Positions 40,342-49,090 of a stretch of DNA of 64,000 bases are shown piece by piece. Position numbers and translations under genes: made by a program. The stretch spans positions 124,001 through 188,000 of the forward strand of contig NZ_OCTN01000003.1 in assembly GCF_900231835.1 (NCBI RefSeq). The letters run 5' to 3'. Origin of the DNA: Pontivivens marinum (GTDB taxonomy: Bacteria; Pseudomonadota; Alphaproteobacteria; Rhodobacterales; Rhodobacteraceae). Below the pieces are notes generated by a model. The model was not told the origin of the DNA. It did not search any database and was given only the letters and a program-made list of their open reading frames with translations. Every line of letters starts with the position of its first letter. The first letter of the stretch is position 1.

Positions 40342-42459
40342 TCAGCCGCGTGCCTCAGCAATCAGCTTTAGAATATTGGCAGCCGCGTCGGGGATGTTGG
40401 TGCCGGGGCCAAAGATCGCCTTAACGCCTGCATCATACAGGAATTGGTAATCCTGCTGCGGGATCACGCCACCACAAACCACGAGGATATCCCCCGCGCC
40501 AGCCGCCTTTAGCGCCGCGACCAGCTTCGGGGCCAGCGTTTTGTGCCCTGCCGCCTGCGAGGAAATACCGATGACATGCACATCGTTATCAACGGCGTCC
40601 TGCGCTGCCTCCTCAGGCGTTTGGAACAGTGGGCCAACATCGACGTCGAACCCGATATCGGCAAAGGCGGTAGCGATAACCTTGGCACCACGGTCGTGGC
40701 CGTCCTGCCCCATTTTCACCACCAGCATACGGGGGCGGCGGCCCTCCTCCTCCGCGAAGCTCTCCACGTCGCGCTGGATTTGGGCGAAGCCCTCGTCGCC
40801 CTCATAGGCGGCGCCATACACACCGGCGAGGGTTTTGACCTCGGCGCGGTGGCGTCCAAATACCTTTTCCATCGCGTCCGAAATCTCCCCTACGCTGGCG
40901 CGGGCGCGGGCGGCCTCAACCGCGGCGGCCAGCAGATTGCCGTTGCCCCGTGCGGCCTCCTCCAATCCGGCCAATGCCGCATCACAGGCAGCCTGATCGC
41001 GGGTGGCGCGGATTTGCTCCAACCGCTCGATCTGGCTGGCACGCACCGCGACGTTGTCGATGTCCAGCACGTCAATCGGCTCTTCCTCATCGCGGCGATA
41101 TTTGTTCACGCCGACGATAATCTCCTGCCCGCGATCAATGCGGGCCTGTTTCTGTGCGGCGGCTTCCTCGATCCGCAGCTTGGGCATGCCGGAGGCGACG
41201 GCCTTGGTCATGCCGCCCATTTCCTCGACTTCCTCGATGATTTTCCACGCTTCCTCGGCCAGATCGGCGGTGAGTTTTTCCACGTAGTAGGAGCCCGCCA
41301 GTGGATCGACGACATTGGTGATGCCGGTTTCCTCTTGCAGGATCAGCTGCGTGTTGCGCGCAATGCGGCTGGAATGGGCGGTGGGCAGGCCGATCGCCTC
41401 ATCAAAGCTGTTGGTGTGCAGCGATTGCGTACCGCCCAAAACAGCGGCCAGTGCCTCGTAAGCTGTGCGCACCACGTTGTTATAGGGGTCCTGCTCCTGC
41501 AAGGACACGCCGCTGGTTTGGCAATGGGTGCGCAGCATGGATGAACCCGGTTTCTTCGGCTCGAACTCCGCCATGATCCGTGTCCACAACAGGCGCGCGG
41601 CGCGCAGCTTTGCCGCCTCCATGAAGAAGTTCATGCCGATGGCGAAAAAGAAGCTCAACCGCCCGGCAAAGGCATCCACATCCATGCCCGACGCAATCGC
41701 CGCCCGCACATATTCGCGCCCGTCCGCCAGCGTGAACGCCAGTTCCTGCACCAGGTTCGCGCCCGCCTCCTGCATGTGATAGCCGGAGATCGAGATCGAG
41801 TTGAAGCGCGGCATATTGCTGGATGTGTACCCGATAATATCCGAGATGATCCGCATCGATGGTTCGGGCGGATAGATATAGGTGTTGCGAACCATAAACT
41901 CCTTGAGGATATCGTTCTGGATCGTACCTGACAGGTCCGCGATGGAGCATCCCTGCTCCTCCCCCGCCACGATAAAGCTGGCCAGAACAGGGATCACCGC
42001 GCCGTTCATCGTCATGGACACGGAAATATCCTTGAGCGGGATACCGTCGAACAGGATCTTCATATCCTCAACGCTATCAATCGCCACGCCTGCCTTGCCG
42101 ACATCGCCCTCCACCCGTGGGTGGTCGCTGTCATAACCGCGATGCGTCGCCAGATCGAAGGCAACGGAAACGCCCTGCTGGCCGGATTCTAGCGCCTTGC
42201 GATAAAAAGCATTGGATTCCTCAGCCGTGGAGAAGCCCGCATATTGCCGGATCGTCCATGGCCGCCCCGCATACATTGTCGCCCGTGGGCCGCGTGTGAA
42301 CGGCGCATGGCCCGGCGTGCTGCCCACATGGTCCAGCCCCTCCAGATCATCGGCGGTGTATAGCGGCTTAACCGCGATCCCCTCAGGTGTGTTCCATGTC
42401 AGATCGTCGAGCGGGCGGCCGCGCAGTTCTTTCTCGGCCAGCTTTTTCCAGTCGGTCAT
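40342..42459 (-). CDS. scpA: Methylmalonyl-CoA mutase, single-chain form
   Basis: 705 residues with the substrate-binding TIM barrel and C-terminal cobalamin domain in one chain. Isomerises (R)-methylmalonyl-CoA to succinyl-CoA. Visible: [23 protein letters not shown] (about 60-82), [17 protein letters not shown], and the B12-binding motif [10 protein letters not shown] (about 590-599) followed by GISSQAAGH and CGGVIPQQD. It matches propionyl-CoA carboxylase in this window. No epimerase gene and no MeaB/ArgK chaperone gene are nearby. A 38-codon ORF ends one base before its ATG. Confidence 0.95.
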   Translation of the reverse strand: MTDWKKLAEKELRGRPLDDLTWNTPEGIAVKPLYTADDLEGLDHVGSTPGHAPFTRGPRATMYAGRPWTIRQYAGFSTAEESNAFYRKALESGQQGVSVAFDLATHRGYDSDHPRVEGDVGKAGVAIDSVEDMKILFDGIPLKDISVSMTMNGAVIPVLASFIVAGEEQGCSIADLSGTIQNDILKEFMVRNTYIYPPEPSMRIISDIIGYTSSNMPRFNSISISGYHMQEAGANLVQELAFTLADGREYVRAAIASGMDVDAFAGRLSFFFAIGMNFFMEAAKLRAARLLWTRIMAEFEPKKPGSSMLRTHCQTSGVSLQEQDPYNNVVRTAYEALAAVLGGTQSLHTNSFDEAIGLPTAHSSRIARNTQLILQEETGITNVVDPLAGSYYVEKLTADLAEEAWKIIEEVEEMGGMTKAVASGMPKLRIEEAAAQKQARIDRGQEIIVGVNKYRRDEEEPIDVLDIDNVAVRASQIERLEQIRATRDQAACDAALAGLEEAARGNGNLLAAAVEAARARASVGEISDAMEKVFGRHRAEVKTLAGVYGAAYEGDEGFAQIQRDVESFAEEEGRRPRMLVVKMGQDGHDRGAKVIATAFADIGFDVDVGPLFQTPEEAAQDAVDNDVHVIGISSQAAGHKTLAPKLVAALKAAGAGDILVVCGGVIPQQDYQFLYDAGVKAIFGPGTNIPDAAANILKLIAEARG

Positions 42460-42460
42460 A

Positions 42461-42577
42461 CTAGGTCTCCTTCATGGCGTGGGGCCGGTGGGCGAGACGC
42501 TCCATCACGGCGGGTCGCAGGTTGGTATCGGGCGTGGCCGCCCCGCCAAATCGGTGGATTAGGTGAAATTCAGTCAC
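42461..42577 (-). CDS. Possible 38-residue small protein upstream of methylmalonyl-CoA mutase
   Basis: GTG at 42577, TAG at 42461-42463; peptide begins [12 protein letters not shown] and ends HAMKET. A strong Shine-Dalgarno sequence (GAGGGGAGGG) precedes the GTG. The stop lies one base before the scpA ATG, and the scpA ribosome site (AAGGAGACC) is inside its last codons, an arrangement expected for a translationally coupled pair. The residue composition has no hydrophobic segment and no known motif. It could be a leader peptide or a small real protein. Confidence 0.5.
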   Translation of the reverse strand: MTEFHLIHRFGGAATPDTNLRPAVMERLAHRPHAMKET

Positions 42578-42634
42578 GCTTTTCCCTCCCCTCTGGCGAA
42601 AAAATGCCTATATTCTGAACAGAAAGGAGCTTTC

Positions 42635-43057
42635 ATGCTCAAAACTCTTATTGCGGTGCTTACCGTTATTGCGGTGCCCGCTGCGGCACAGGATGATCCG
42701 CTGGCCGAATATCTATGGGTCGCACGCCCCGTGATCGTCTTTGCCGACAGCCCGCGTGACCCGCGTGTGGTTGAACAGATCGCCGCCTTCGAACAGGCAG
42801 AGCGGGATTTGGAAGATCGCGATGTCATTGTAATCATTGACACCGATGCCGATAGCGCCCTGCGTGACAGGTTCCATCCGCGTGATTTCCAACTGGTTCT
42901 GATTGGCAAGGATGGCGAGGTGAAATACCGCAAGCCTGATCCCGTCCCCATCCGCGAGTTGACCCGCGTCATCGACCGCACACCTTTGCGGCAGGACGAA
43001 TTGCGGGCAGAGCGTGCATTGCGGTTGCAGGAATATGCAAACCCGGTTGCGGAGTAA
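42635..43057 (+). CDS. DUF4174 periplasmic protein
   Basis: 140 residues; signal peptide MLKTLIAVLTVIAVPAAA. The rest fits DUF4174, a thioredoxin-like fold without catalytic cysteines: EYLWVARPVIVFADSPRDPRV, QLVLIGKDGEVKYRKPDP, IDRTPLRQDELR. Function unknown. The ATG at 42635 follows AAAGGAG. It is divergent from scpA and its leader ORF, with 57 bases between the two starts, and convergent with the Y-family polymerase. Confidence 0.85.
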   Translation: MLKTLIAVLTVIAVPAAAQDDPLAEYLWVARPVIVFADSPRDPRVVEQIAAFEQAERDLEDRDVIVIIDTDADSALRDRFHPRDFQLVLIGKDGEVKYRKPDPVPIRELTRVIDRTPLRQDELRAERALRLQEYANPVAE

Positions 43058-43067
43058 GCGGGGGCTG

Positions 43068-44303
43068 CTATTCCTTGAATTCCGCGCGATCCGGTATGCG
43101 GTTGAACGCGATTTTGGCACCGGTATAGGCGACCTTGTGCGGGGGCAGCTCGCCGTAGCGGATCGTGTCCTGCCCGAACAGCGCGTTCAGCCGGTCGATG
43201 CTGGCGCATAACGCCTCGCCATCCGTTGGTTCGCCCGCAATGCGGTCCGCGAACAGATCGCCGGTATCGTGCTGAACAGGTTGCAAATCCCCTAGCGCCA
43301 CCGTCACCGAAACCGGTGATTCCAGCCGCAGCATGTCCCAATACCGCTCGAATATTCGCAGCAATGTCAGGCTGTCCTGCGTCGAGGCGATTTTGTAGTC
43401 CGCGCTGTGCCGTCCCAGCCGTTCGCATTTCACACCGACATGCAGGGATCGAGCGTAAAACCCCTCGCGCCGTAGACGGGATGCCGCCTTGACCAACAGA
43501 CGTCTGGCAACCAGTCGCGCCCCCTCGGGCGTGCGGTTTTGTGGTGTCAGGATTTGCCCGTGACCAAAGCTGTGCCGCGCCGTTTCGGGATATTCCACAT
43601 GCTCGCCCTGTAGCTGACGGATGAAGCGCTCCCCCTCGACGTTCCGCCACAAATGCCGCGCAGCCTTGGGCGACATGGCGTGCAATGCGGTTACATCGTG
43701 GATGCCCGCCGCGGCCAAGCGGGGCAAAATCCCCTTGGACACACCGGGCAGTTCCTTGAGCCGCAGATGCGCGATTTTCTGCGGCATAACGCTGGGATGC
43801 AGCCAGTCGAGGCCCGGCTTGCGCAATGCCGCCGCAACCTTTGCCAGCATCTTGTTCGGGGCCACCCCGACCGAGCAATTCAACGCCGGATTGACCAGAT
43901 CGAGGATCGCGCGCTGTACATCCGCCCCGATCGACAACGCCTTGGCCAACCCCTGTTGCGAACCAGTCAACAGGCAGGAAAATTCGTCCACCGAAAATGC
44001 CTTGTGAATCGGGATAACCGTATCCACGGCCTGCATAATCCGGTGATGGTAATCCACGAACAGGTCGTGCTGTGCCTCGCGCAATACGATGTCCGGGCAG
44101 ATCTTTCTCGCCTCGTAGACCCGCATCAAACCGGTGACGCCCGCCTGCTTTGCCTCGCGGCTGGCGGCGATCAGGGCGGCACCCGGTGCGTTCACCGTGA
44201 CCACGCCCACGGGCCGACCGCGCAGGGCCGGTTCCTCCGCCTGCCAGACCGAGGCGAAGTAGGAATTCATGTCGAAGAACAGCGTGCTGACCTGTGGTTC
44301 CAT
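43068..44303 (-). CDS. Y-family DNA polymerase (DinB/Pol IV-like)
   Basis: 411 residues. The palm domain shows FFDMNSYFASVW (first catalytic Asp, about residue 11) and FSVDEFSC (second Asp and Glu, about 103-110), so all three metal ligands are present. Helix-hairpin-helix ELPGVSKGILPRLAAAG (about 189-205) and a little-finger domain follow. It could be translesion polymerase IV; the MNSYFASV variant of the family also occurs in UmuC/ImuB-like proteins, but no imuA, lexA or dnaE2 is seen here. Convergent with DUF4174, 10 bases between the stops. Confidence 0.85.
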   Translation of the reverse strand: MEPQVSTLFFDMNSYFASVWQAEEPALRGRPVGVVTVNAPGAALIAASREAKQAGVTGLMRVYEARKICPDIVLREAQHDLFVDYHHRIMQAVDTVIPIHKAFSVDEFSCLLTGSQQGLAKALSIGADVQRAILDLVNPALNCSVGVAPNKMLAKVAAALRKPGLDWLHPSVMPQKIAHLRLKELPGVSKGILPRLAAAGIHDVTALHAMSPKAARHLWRNVEGERFIRQLQGEHVEYPETARHSFGHGQILTPQNRTPEGARLVARRLLVKAASRLRREGFYARSLHVGVKCERLGRHSADYKIASTQDSLTLLRIFERYWDMLRLESPVSVTVALGDLQPVQHDTGDLFADRIAGEPTDGEALCASIDRLNALFGQDTIRYGELPPHKVAYTGAKIAFNRIPDRAEFKE

Positions 44304-44453
44304 TGCTCTGATCCGGACGACTCAGGGAGGTCATCACACTAGAACATTTAGCGAACAAACGGGAGTCCCTGATACGCGCCTCTTGCCTGAGGCCATGCAC
44401 ACTGCCATATAAAGAGGGAGCGATACCGTCACACCAGTCAGGAGAGCGTCGAT

Positions 44454-44519
44454 ATGTCTGAACCAACATATAAGCCACGCCCGATTACCGGTCGGACCGG
44501 ACCGAAGCCCGGCTATTAA
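44454..44519 (+). CDS. Possible 21-residue small ORF
   Basis: ATG at 44454, TAA at 44517-44519; begins MSEPTYKPRP, rich in Pro, Gly and basic residues, ending GPKPGY. Preceded by AGGAGAGC at good distance. Upstream, TTGCCT (44383-44388) and CATATA (44406-44411) are spaced 17 bases, a plausible promoter, with 43 bases to the ATG. Its end overlaps the 3' end of the antisense membrane-protein gene. No homologue known to me. The combination of promoter, ribosome site and compact ORF makes it a reasonable small gene. Confidence 0.45.
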   Translation: MSEPTYKPRPITGRTGPKPGY

Positions 44520-45114
44520 CCCAATCGCGCAGTTCATCACTGCGCTGCTGGGTCATTTCATCCCGACGATTGCGCAAAAATTCCGCAACGCCCCTATCGC
44601 CATGCCGGATATGAATATCCAGCAACGCAACGGCATCCTGCCCCTGCGCCAGTGATTCCACCTTCATCGAGATATAGGTTTCGTATAGCTGCGCCTTACG
44701 AAGCGCGGATAGTTGCGCCACCGCATCTGCGCGCAAATCCTCAGCCAGAATAGCGATGGCGCGGACTTGCTGAAAATAAATCGCTGTCCAGTCGATCACC
44801 GTCGGCGGCAACATGGCAACATCCGAAATCAGCGCTGTGAAAATGCTGTCATTGTTTTCCAGCGGAATGAACGGAAAATAACCGGTATGACCGTCCGGCC
44901 CCTGCATGATACGCCCGCCGATCCGGTGGCCATATTCCTCCAGATTATCCCGTTCCAGAACCGCAACATAGGCCCTGATTTCCGCTGCTAGAGCGGCCTC
45001 CACATCACGAATCCGCTCATTGCGGCGGCGCCGATCGCCCGCTGCGTCACGCAGCAGGGCGAAAAACGCCGTCACAACGGCAGCTATGATCGCAGGGCCG
45101 ATCCACGATTCCAT
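44485..45114 (-). CDS. Membrane-anchored protein coupled to pccA, unknown
   Basis: 209 residues: one N-terminal transmembrane helix (WIGPAIIAAVVTAFFALL, about 4-21), then RDAAGDRRRRNERIRDVEAALAAEIRAYVAV, a charged helical region suggesting a coiled coil, and a soluble C-terminal part. No known domain identified. The ATG at 45114 lies 4 bases after the pccA stop, so the gene is read from the same transcript. Role unknown. Confidence 0.7.
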   Translation of the reverse strand: MESWIGPAIIAAVVTAFFALLRDAAGDRRRRNERIRDVEAALAAEIRAYVAVLERDNLEEYGHRIGGRIMQGPDGHTGYFPFIPLENNDSIFTALISDVAMLPPTVIDWTAIYFQQVRAIAILAEDLRADAVAQLSALRKAQLYETYISMKVESLAQGQDAVALLDIHIRHGDRGVAEFLRNRRDEMTQQRSDELRDWVNSRASVRSDR

Positions 45115-45118
45115 GGTG

Positions 45119-47113
45119 TCACTCGAATTCCATGATGACTGCATCCACGGCAAGGCTGTCACCCGCCGCCGCCTTGATCGAGGAGACGATGCCCTTGCGT
45201 TCGGCGCGCAGGACGTTCTCCATCTTCATCGCCTCAACTGTGCATAGGGCCTGTCCCTCCTGCACCTCGTCGCCCTCCTCAACCGCGATGGACATGACCA
45301 AGCCGGGCATCGGGCACAGCAGCAGTTTCGAGGTATCCGGCGGCAGTTTCTCAGGCATCAGGGCCGCCAGTTCGGCCACACGGGGTGAGCGGACAAAGAC
45401 CTTACGCGCCGCACCGCGCCATGCCATTTTATAACCATCCGTGATGCGCGATGCCTTTAGCGGCATAGCCACGCCATCCACCACAGCGTCGATCATCACA
45501 TTGCCGGGTCGCCATTTGGTCAGGTCGATTTTCAGCACCGTGTCGCCAAAGGCCACGTCGAACAGCCAGTCGCCCGCATCGGTCACGCGCACTGCATGGC
45601 TGTCACCATTCATCTGTACGACCCAATCTGCACCTGGCTTGAACTCACGCCCCTCCATCGCGCCGGAAACTTGCGCCCCGCGACGCTGGCGCACCAACTG
45701 GCACGCGGCGGCAACAGCGAACAGGCGGGTTGCATCGGCATCGGACAGGGCTGCGCCCTCGAACCCATCGGGATATTCTTCCTCGATGAACGCGGTGGTG
45801 ATGTTGCCTGAAACAAAACGCGGGTGGTCCATCACAGCGGATAGGAACGGCAGGTTGTGGCCGATTCCGTCTACCTCGAACCGATCCAGCGCGCCGCGCA
45901 TTTCCTCGATCGCATCTGCGCGGGTTGGGCCCCACGAGCACAGCTTGGCAATCATCGGATCGTAGAAGCGGCTGATCTCGCCGCCCTCGTAAACGCCAGT
46001 ATCGTTGCGCACGCGACGCTCGATTTCCACGGGCGGGCGGTAGCGGGTCAGGCGACCGATAGAGGGCAGGAAGTTGCGGAACGGGTCCTCGGCATATAGG
46101 CGGCTTTCCATCGCCCAGCCGTCCAGTTTCACATCATCCTGCTTGATGGCGAGGTGTTCGCCGTAAGCCACGCGGATCATCTGCTCCACCAGATCGACGC
46201 CGGTGATCAGCTCGGTCACGGGATGTTCCACCTGAAGGCGGGTGTTCATTTCGAGGAAGTAGAAATTGCGATCCCCGTCCACGATGAACTCAACCGTACC
46301 GGCGGAGCAATAATCAACCGCCTGCGCCAGCGCGACGGATTGTTCGCCCATCGCCTTTCGCGTTGCCTCATCAAGGAAGGGAGACGGAGCCTCCTCAATC
46401 ACCTTTTGGTTCCGGCGCTGGATCGAGCATTCACGCTCGCCCAGATAGATGCAATTGCCGTGCTTATCGCCAAGCACCTGAATTTCGATGTGGCGGGGCT
46501 GGGTCACGAATTTCTCGATGAAAATCCGGTCATCGCCGAAGGAATTCGCCGCCTCGGATTTCGATAGGGCGAAACCCTCGCGCGCCTCGTCATCGTTCCA
46601 TGCGATGCGCATCCCCTTACCGCCGCCGCCGGCAGATGCCTTGATCATTACCGGATAGCCGACCTGCGCCGCGATTTCCGCCGCGTGGTCTGCATCATCA
46701 ATCAGGCCCATATAGCCGGGAACCGTGGACACGCCTGCCTCGGCCGCCAGCTTCTTGGACGTGATCTTGTCGCCCATCGCCTCAATCGCGCCGACAGGTG
46801 GGCCGATAAAGGCAACACCGGCGGCGGACAGCGCCTCGGCAAATTCGGCACGCTCGGACAGGAAGCCATAGCCGGGATGCACTGCCTCGGCGCCGGTTTG
46901 TTTGATGGCGTCCATAATCTTGTCGATCACAATATAGGACTGGTTGGCGGGCGGCGGGCCGATATGCACCGCCTCATCCGCCATTTGTACATGCAGCGCG
47001 TCGCGATCCGCATCTGAATAAACGGCGACGGTGGCGATCCCCATCTTGCGCGCTGTTTTAATGACGCGACAGGCGATTTCACCCCGATTGGCGATGAGGA
47101 TTTTCTTGAACAT
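45119..47113 (-). CDS. pccA: Propionyl-CoA carboxylase alpha subunit (biotin carboxylase + BCCP)
   Basis: 664 residues. Biotin carboxylase domain 1-450: ILIANRGEIACRVI, the ATP-grasp stretch MIKASAGGGGKGMRI (about 160-174), FLEMNTRLQVEHPVTE (about 286-301). The C-terminus has the biotinyl motif VEAMKMENV (about 632-640, Lys is biotinylated). Carboxylates biotin for transfer by PccB to propionyl-CoA, giving (S)-methylmalonyl-CoA. The linker between the two parts has the size of the PccA BT domain, favouring propionyl- over acetyl-CoA carboxylase. No pccB directly beside it; it lies 2.6 kb upstream on the same strand. Confidence 0.93.
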   Translation of the reverse strand: MFKKILIANRGEIACRVIKTARKMGIATVAVYSDADRDALHVQMADEAVHIGPPPANQSYIVIDKIMDAIKQTGAEAVHPGYGFLSERAEFAEALSAAGVAFIGPPVGAIEAMGDKITSKKLAAEAGVSTVPGYMGLIDDADHAAEIAAQVGYPVMIKASAGGGGKGMRIAWNDDEAREGFALSKSEAANSFGDDRIFIEKFVTQPRHIEIQVLGDKHGNCIYLGERECSIQRRNQKVIEEAPSPFLDEATRKAMGEQSVALAQAVDYCSAGTVEFIVDGDRNFYFLEMNTRLQVEHPVTELITGVDLVEQMIRVAYGEHLAIKQDDVKLDGWAMESRLYAEDPFRNFLPSIGRLTRYRPPVEIERRVRNDTGVYEGGEISRFYDPMIAKLCSWGPTRADAIEEMRGALDRFEVDGIGHNLPFLSAVMDHPRFVSGNITTAFIEEEYPDGFEGAALSDADATRLFAVAAACQLVRQRRGAQVSGAMEGREFKPGADWVVQMNGDSHAVRVTDAGDWLFDVAFGDTVLKIDLTKWRPGNVMIDAVVDGVAMPLKASRITDGYKMAWRGAARKVFVRSPRVAELAALMPEKLPPDTSKLLLCPMPGLVMSIAVEEGDEVQEGQALCTVEAMKMENVLRAERKGIVSSIKAAAGDSLAVDAVIMEFE

Positions 47114-47178
47114 TTCTGCCTCCGTTCAGGCGGTGTTGGAATTGCGGCCCGAACGAGGCCGAAGAGAATTTAGAACGC

Positions 47179-47322
47179 TCACGGGACCACCACACTGACG
47201 GCAGTGCCCGCAATATCTGCGGCAACGCCGATGGTTTTTCCCGTTATTTTGATCGCGGCACCGGCCACGTCACCGATGCAACCGCTCAGCGACAGGCACA
47301 GGACCAGTGCCGCGACCCGCAT
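47179..47322 (-). CDS. Small lipoprotein, NF038104-like
   Basis: 47 residues. The signal peptide MRVAALVLCLSLSGC ends in a lipobox (LSGC, Cys at 15); the mature part is rich in Gly, Ala and Val with GDVAGAAIKITGKTIG. It resembles the short lipoproteins annotated as NF038104 in Rhodobacterales. The start codon shares its A with the stop of the upstream gene (TGATG), so it is cotranslated. 65 bases before pccA. Too short for simple gene finding, but composition and coupling support it. Confidence 0.7.
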   Translation of the reverse strand: MRVAALVLCLSLSGCIGDVAGAAIKITGKTIGVAADIAGTAVSVVVP

Positions 47323-47663
47323 CAGAACAGCTCCGGAAAATTGCGCTGTGCGACATCCATATCGACGCGCAGCAGTGCCTCGTAGGATTCCGCATCAAAC
47401 GGGTCCTCGGCCGGAACGACCTCGCGGCCGAACAGCCACGAGATGCGCCCCGCATCCAGATTGCCCCGCTCAAACGGTTCGTCGCCAAAAAATTCGATAA
47501 GTGCGCCCAGAAAGCCGGAATCGGCCTCACGGTCGGGCTTGCGGCGGTCGCGGTAACGCTCACGCGCCTTGATTTCGGTGATGCCCTTGGTCGCGGCGCG
47601 ACGGATCACGAATTGAAAATCGGTTCCGCGCAGACGCCCCGGAAATCCACGATGTTTCTGCAT
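47322..47663 (-). CDS. Conserved-looking protein of unknown function
   Basis: 113 residues, charged, no signal peptide or membrane segment: begins MQKHRGFPGRLRGTDF and contains ITEIKARERYRDRRKPDREADSGFLGALIEFFGDEPFERG. I recognise no domain. The ATG at 47663 has AAGGGGG six bases upstream, but that site is in the arm of an 8-bp hairpin (47666-47688), so translation may be regulated. The stop overlaps the small lipoprotein gene. Confidence 0.65.
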   Translation of the reverse strand: MQKHRGFPGRLRGTDFQFVIRRAATKGITEIKARERYRDRRKPDREADSGFLGALIEFFGDEPFERGNLDAGRISWLFGREVVPAEDPFDAESYEALLRVDMDVAQRNFPELF

Positions 47664-47665
47664 TA

Positions 47666-47688
47666 TATCCCCCTTTGACGGGGAGATA
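47666..47688 (-). promoter_or_regulatory. Hairpin masking a ribosome binding site
   Basis: Minus strand: TATCTCCC pairs with GGGGGATA (8 bp, one wobble) around a 7-base loop. The 3' arm is the Shine-Dalgarno sequence of the gene starting at 47663. It also sits nine bases after the stop at 47697, so a weak terminator is the other reading; no T-run follows. Confidence 0.4.
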
Positions 47689-47696
47689 CCCGCCAA

Positions 47697-47894
47697 TCAG
47701 TTGAGTGCGCCAACCCCAGCGCCGAGCAAGCCGCCAACGGCTGCGCCGTCCTCGACATCATTGCCCGTAGCCTCGGCTGCGATTGCACCGGTAGCAGCCC
47801 CGATGGCCGCCCCTGCTGCGATTTCGCATCCGCTGAGCGCAAAGAGAAGCAGGAAACCAACCGTTCCTGTGCGAAGCTTGTTAGATTTCGGCAT
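47697..47894 (-). CDS. Glycine-zipper lipoprotein
   Basis: 65 residues. Signal peptide with lipobox LSGC (Cys at about 22), then alternating Gly/Ala repeats (GAAIGAATGAIAAEATG, GGLLGAGVGAL) of the glycine-zipper type found in small envelope lipoproteins such as OsmB. Probably outer-membrane. Paralogous in pattern to the next gene upstream. The ATG at 47894 follows TTGGGGG. Separated from its paralogue by a strong hairpin. Confidence 0.75.
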   Translation of the reverse strand: MPKSNKLRTGTVGFLLLFALSGCEIAAGAAIGAATGAIAAEATGNDVEDGAAVGGLLGAGVGALN

Positions 47895-47918
47895 TTTACC
47901 CCCAAAACAGCTGTAACA

Positions 47919-47952
47919 GGGGGCGATGCAGGCCGTACCGCCGCATCGCCCC
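47919..47952 (-). terminator. Strong hairpin between two glycine-zipper lipoprotein genes
   Basis: Perfect 10-bp stem (GGGGCGATGC/GCATCGCCCC, 47920-47929 with 47943-47952) and a 13-base loop, eight bases after the upstream gene's stop. The minus strand continues CTGTTACAGCTGTTTT, so an intrinsic terminator is likely. Confidence 0.7.
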
Positions 47953-47960
47953 AACATGCA

Positions 47961-48167
47961 TTAGTTGGTCGCAGCACCCGCCGCAGCACCGACTGCCGCA
48001 CCGCCGACGGCACCGTCGGACACGTCACGGCCTGTTGCGGCCGCCGTAGCAGCACCAACACCAGCGCCAACAGCCGCGCCATTAAGCGCACCATTGGTTT
48101 GTTCCGGCGAGCACGCAGCCGCACCGATGAGAAGGGCTGAAAAGGCAGCAATACGAATTGAAAACAT
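47961..48167 (-). CDS. Glycine-zipper lipoprotein
   Basis: 68 residues: MFSIRIAAFSALLIGAAAC is a lipoprotein signal (Cys at 19), followed by GALNGAAVGAGVGAATAAATGRDVSDGAVGGAAVGAA, a glycine zipper. Close in design to the gene at 47697-47894 (both have TGxDVxDGAxxGG), so probably a tandem duplication. An envelope or membrane-spanning oligomer role is inferred only. Confidence 0.8.
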   Translation of the reverse strand: MFSIRIAAFSALLIGAAACSPEQTNGALNGAAVGAGVGAATAAATGRDVSDGAVGGAAVGAAAGAATN

Positions 48168-48267
48168 GATTTGATCCTCTGAAAAATATCTTTGTCAGAG
48201 GAAAACGCCTGCCGCGCAGATGCGTTCCACGGCGGAATTCCGCGCAAATCATATCGGGTTAGCGCCC

Positions 48268-49044
48268 TCATTGCGCCGCGGCCCGAATATCGGCGATGAC
48301 GGATTTAGGCAGATCGGTCACGCAATGCCCGTCATCCAGCGCAAAAACATAGCTGTCGCGTAGAATGTCACCGGGGGCTAGCTCCTCGACAAATCCGACG
48401 GCGAGGAAGTCGTAATCCAGCTCGTGATAATTATCCTCACGGCGGCGCATCTCGTCCTCAACCACCGTCAAGCACAGTTCGATCGCTGCACGGGAACGGG
48501 CGGGACGGTCCTCCTCGGTCATGGGTTGGCCAAGGTCGTAGAGCATCTCCAGCCCCAAACCGGACAGGCGGCGATCCGTTATCGTCTCGGACCCGATCAG
48601 GCGCGGGGCAGTGCCGGAAAGCAGCGTTGGATGTTGCACACCAACCCCGACGGCCAGCTCACAATCGCCCTGCGCGGTCACGGTAAATGCATTGGTGTGG
48701 AATCGGGACACGGTGAAGTCCTGATCCTGTTGCTCAGGCGTCCAATCCCACCGTACGGCAAAGCGCGTGGCGTTATGTTCCGCCATCAGGCCCGCATTCA
48801 TCGGGGCGACCCGCTGACAAATCGACCGGTGATCCCGCGCGACATCAGTTGGCGGGACGGGGCCGTGTGGCTCCGGATTGAAATCAGGGGTAAGGGCCAA
48901 TTGCAGCGTGTTGATACCGGTCATGCCATCCCGCTCAATCGTGAAGCCGACAACCTGCGTCATGCGCCCACCGCTGAGCGGAATAGTTTGTGCAGATACG
49001 GCGACAGGGGCCATCAGCATTAGAAAAGCGACCAGTGTTTTCAT
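48268..49044 (-). CDS. Secreted/periplasmic protein of unknown function
   Basis: 258 residues. Signal peptide MKTLVAFLMLMAPVAVSA, mature start QTIPLSG. Four cysteines in the mature part suggest disulfides. Contains a MTQVVGFTIERDGMTGINTLQL segment and an acidic C-terminal region (DNYHELDYDFLAVGFVEELAPGD). No domain recognised. It is transcribed toward the lipoprotein genes, with 100 bases to the next start. Confidence 0.7.
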   Translation of the reverse strand: MKTLVAFLMLMAPVAVSAQTIPLSGGRMTQVVGFTIERDGMTGINTLQLALTPDFNPEPHGPVPPTDVARDHRSICQRVAPMNAGLMAEHNATRFAVRWDWTPEQQDQDFTVSRFHTNAFTVTAQGDCELAVGVGVQHPTLLSGTAPRLIGSETITDRRLSGLGLEMLYDLGQPMTEEDRPARSRAAIELCLTVVEDEMRRREDNYHELDYDFLAVGFVEELAPGDILRDSYVFALDDGHCVTDLPKSVIADIRAAAQ

Positions 49045-49090
49045 CTTACATCCCCTTACTTATTCAAGACGCCAAATGGCACGAATGCCC

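Noticed and set aside
43068-44303. Y-family polymerase considered as part of an ImuA-ImuB-DnaE2 mutasome because MmcB is in the same window
   Set aside because: The three catalytic acidic residues are intact (ImuB lacks them), the two genes are 19 kb apart, and no imuA or dnaE2 is present.
42574-44478. 634-codon minus-strand frame
   Set aside because: Runs in another frame across the Y-family polymerase and antisense to the DUF4174 gene; low-complexity Arg/Gly-rich translation and no domain.
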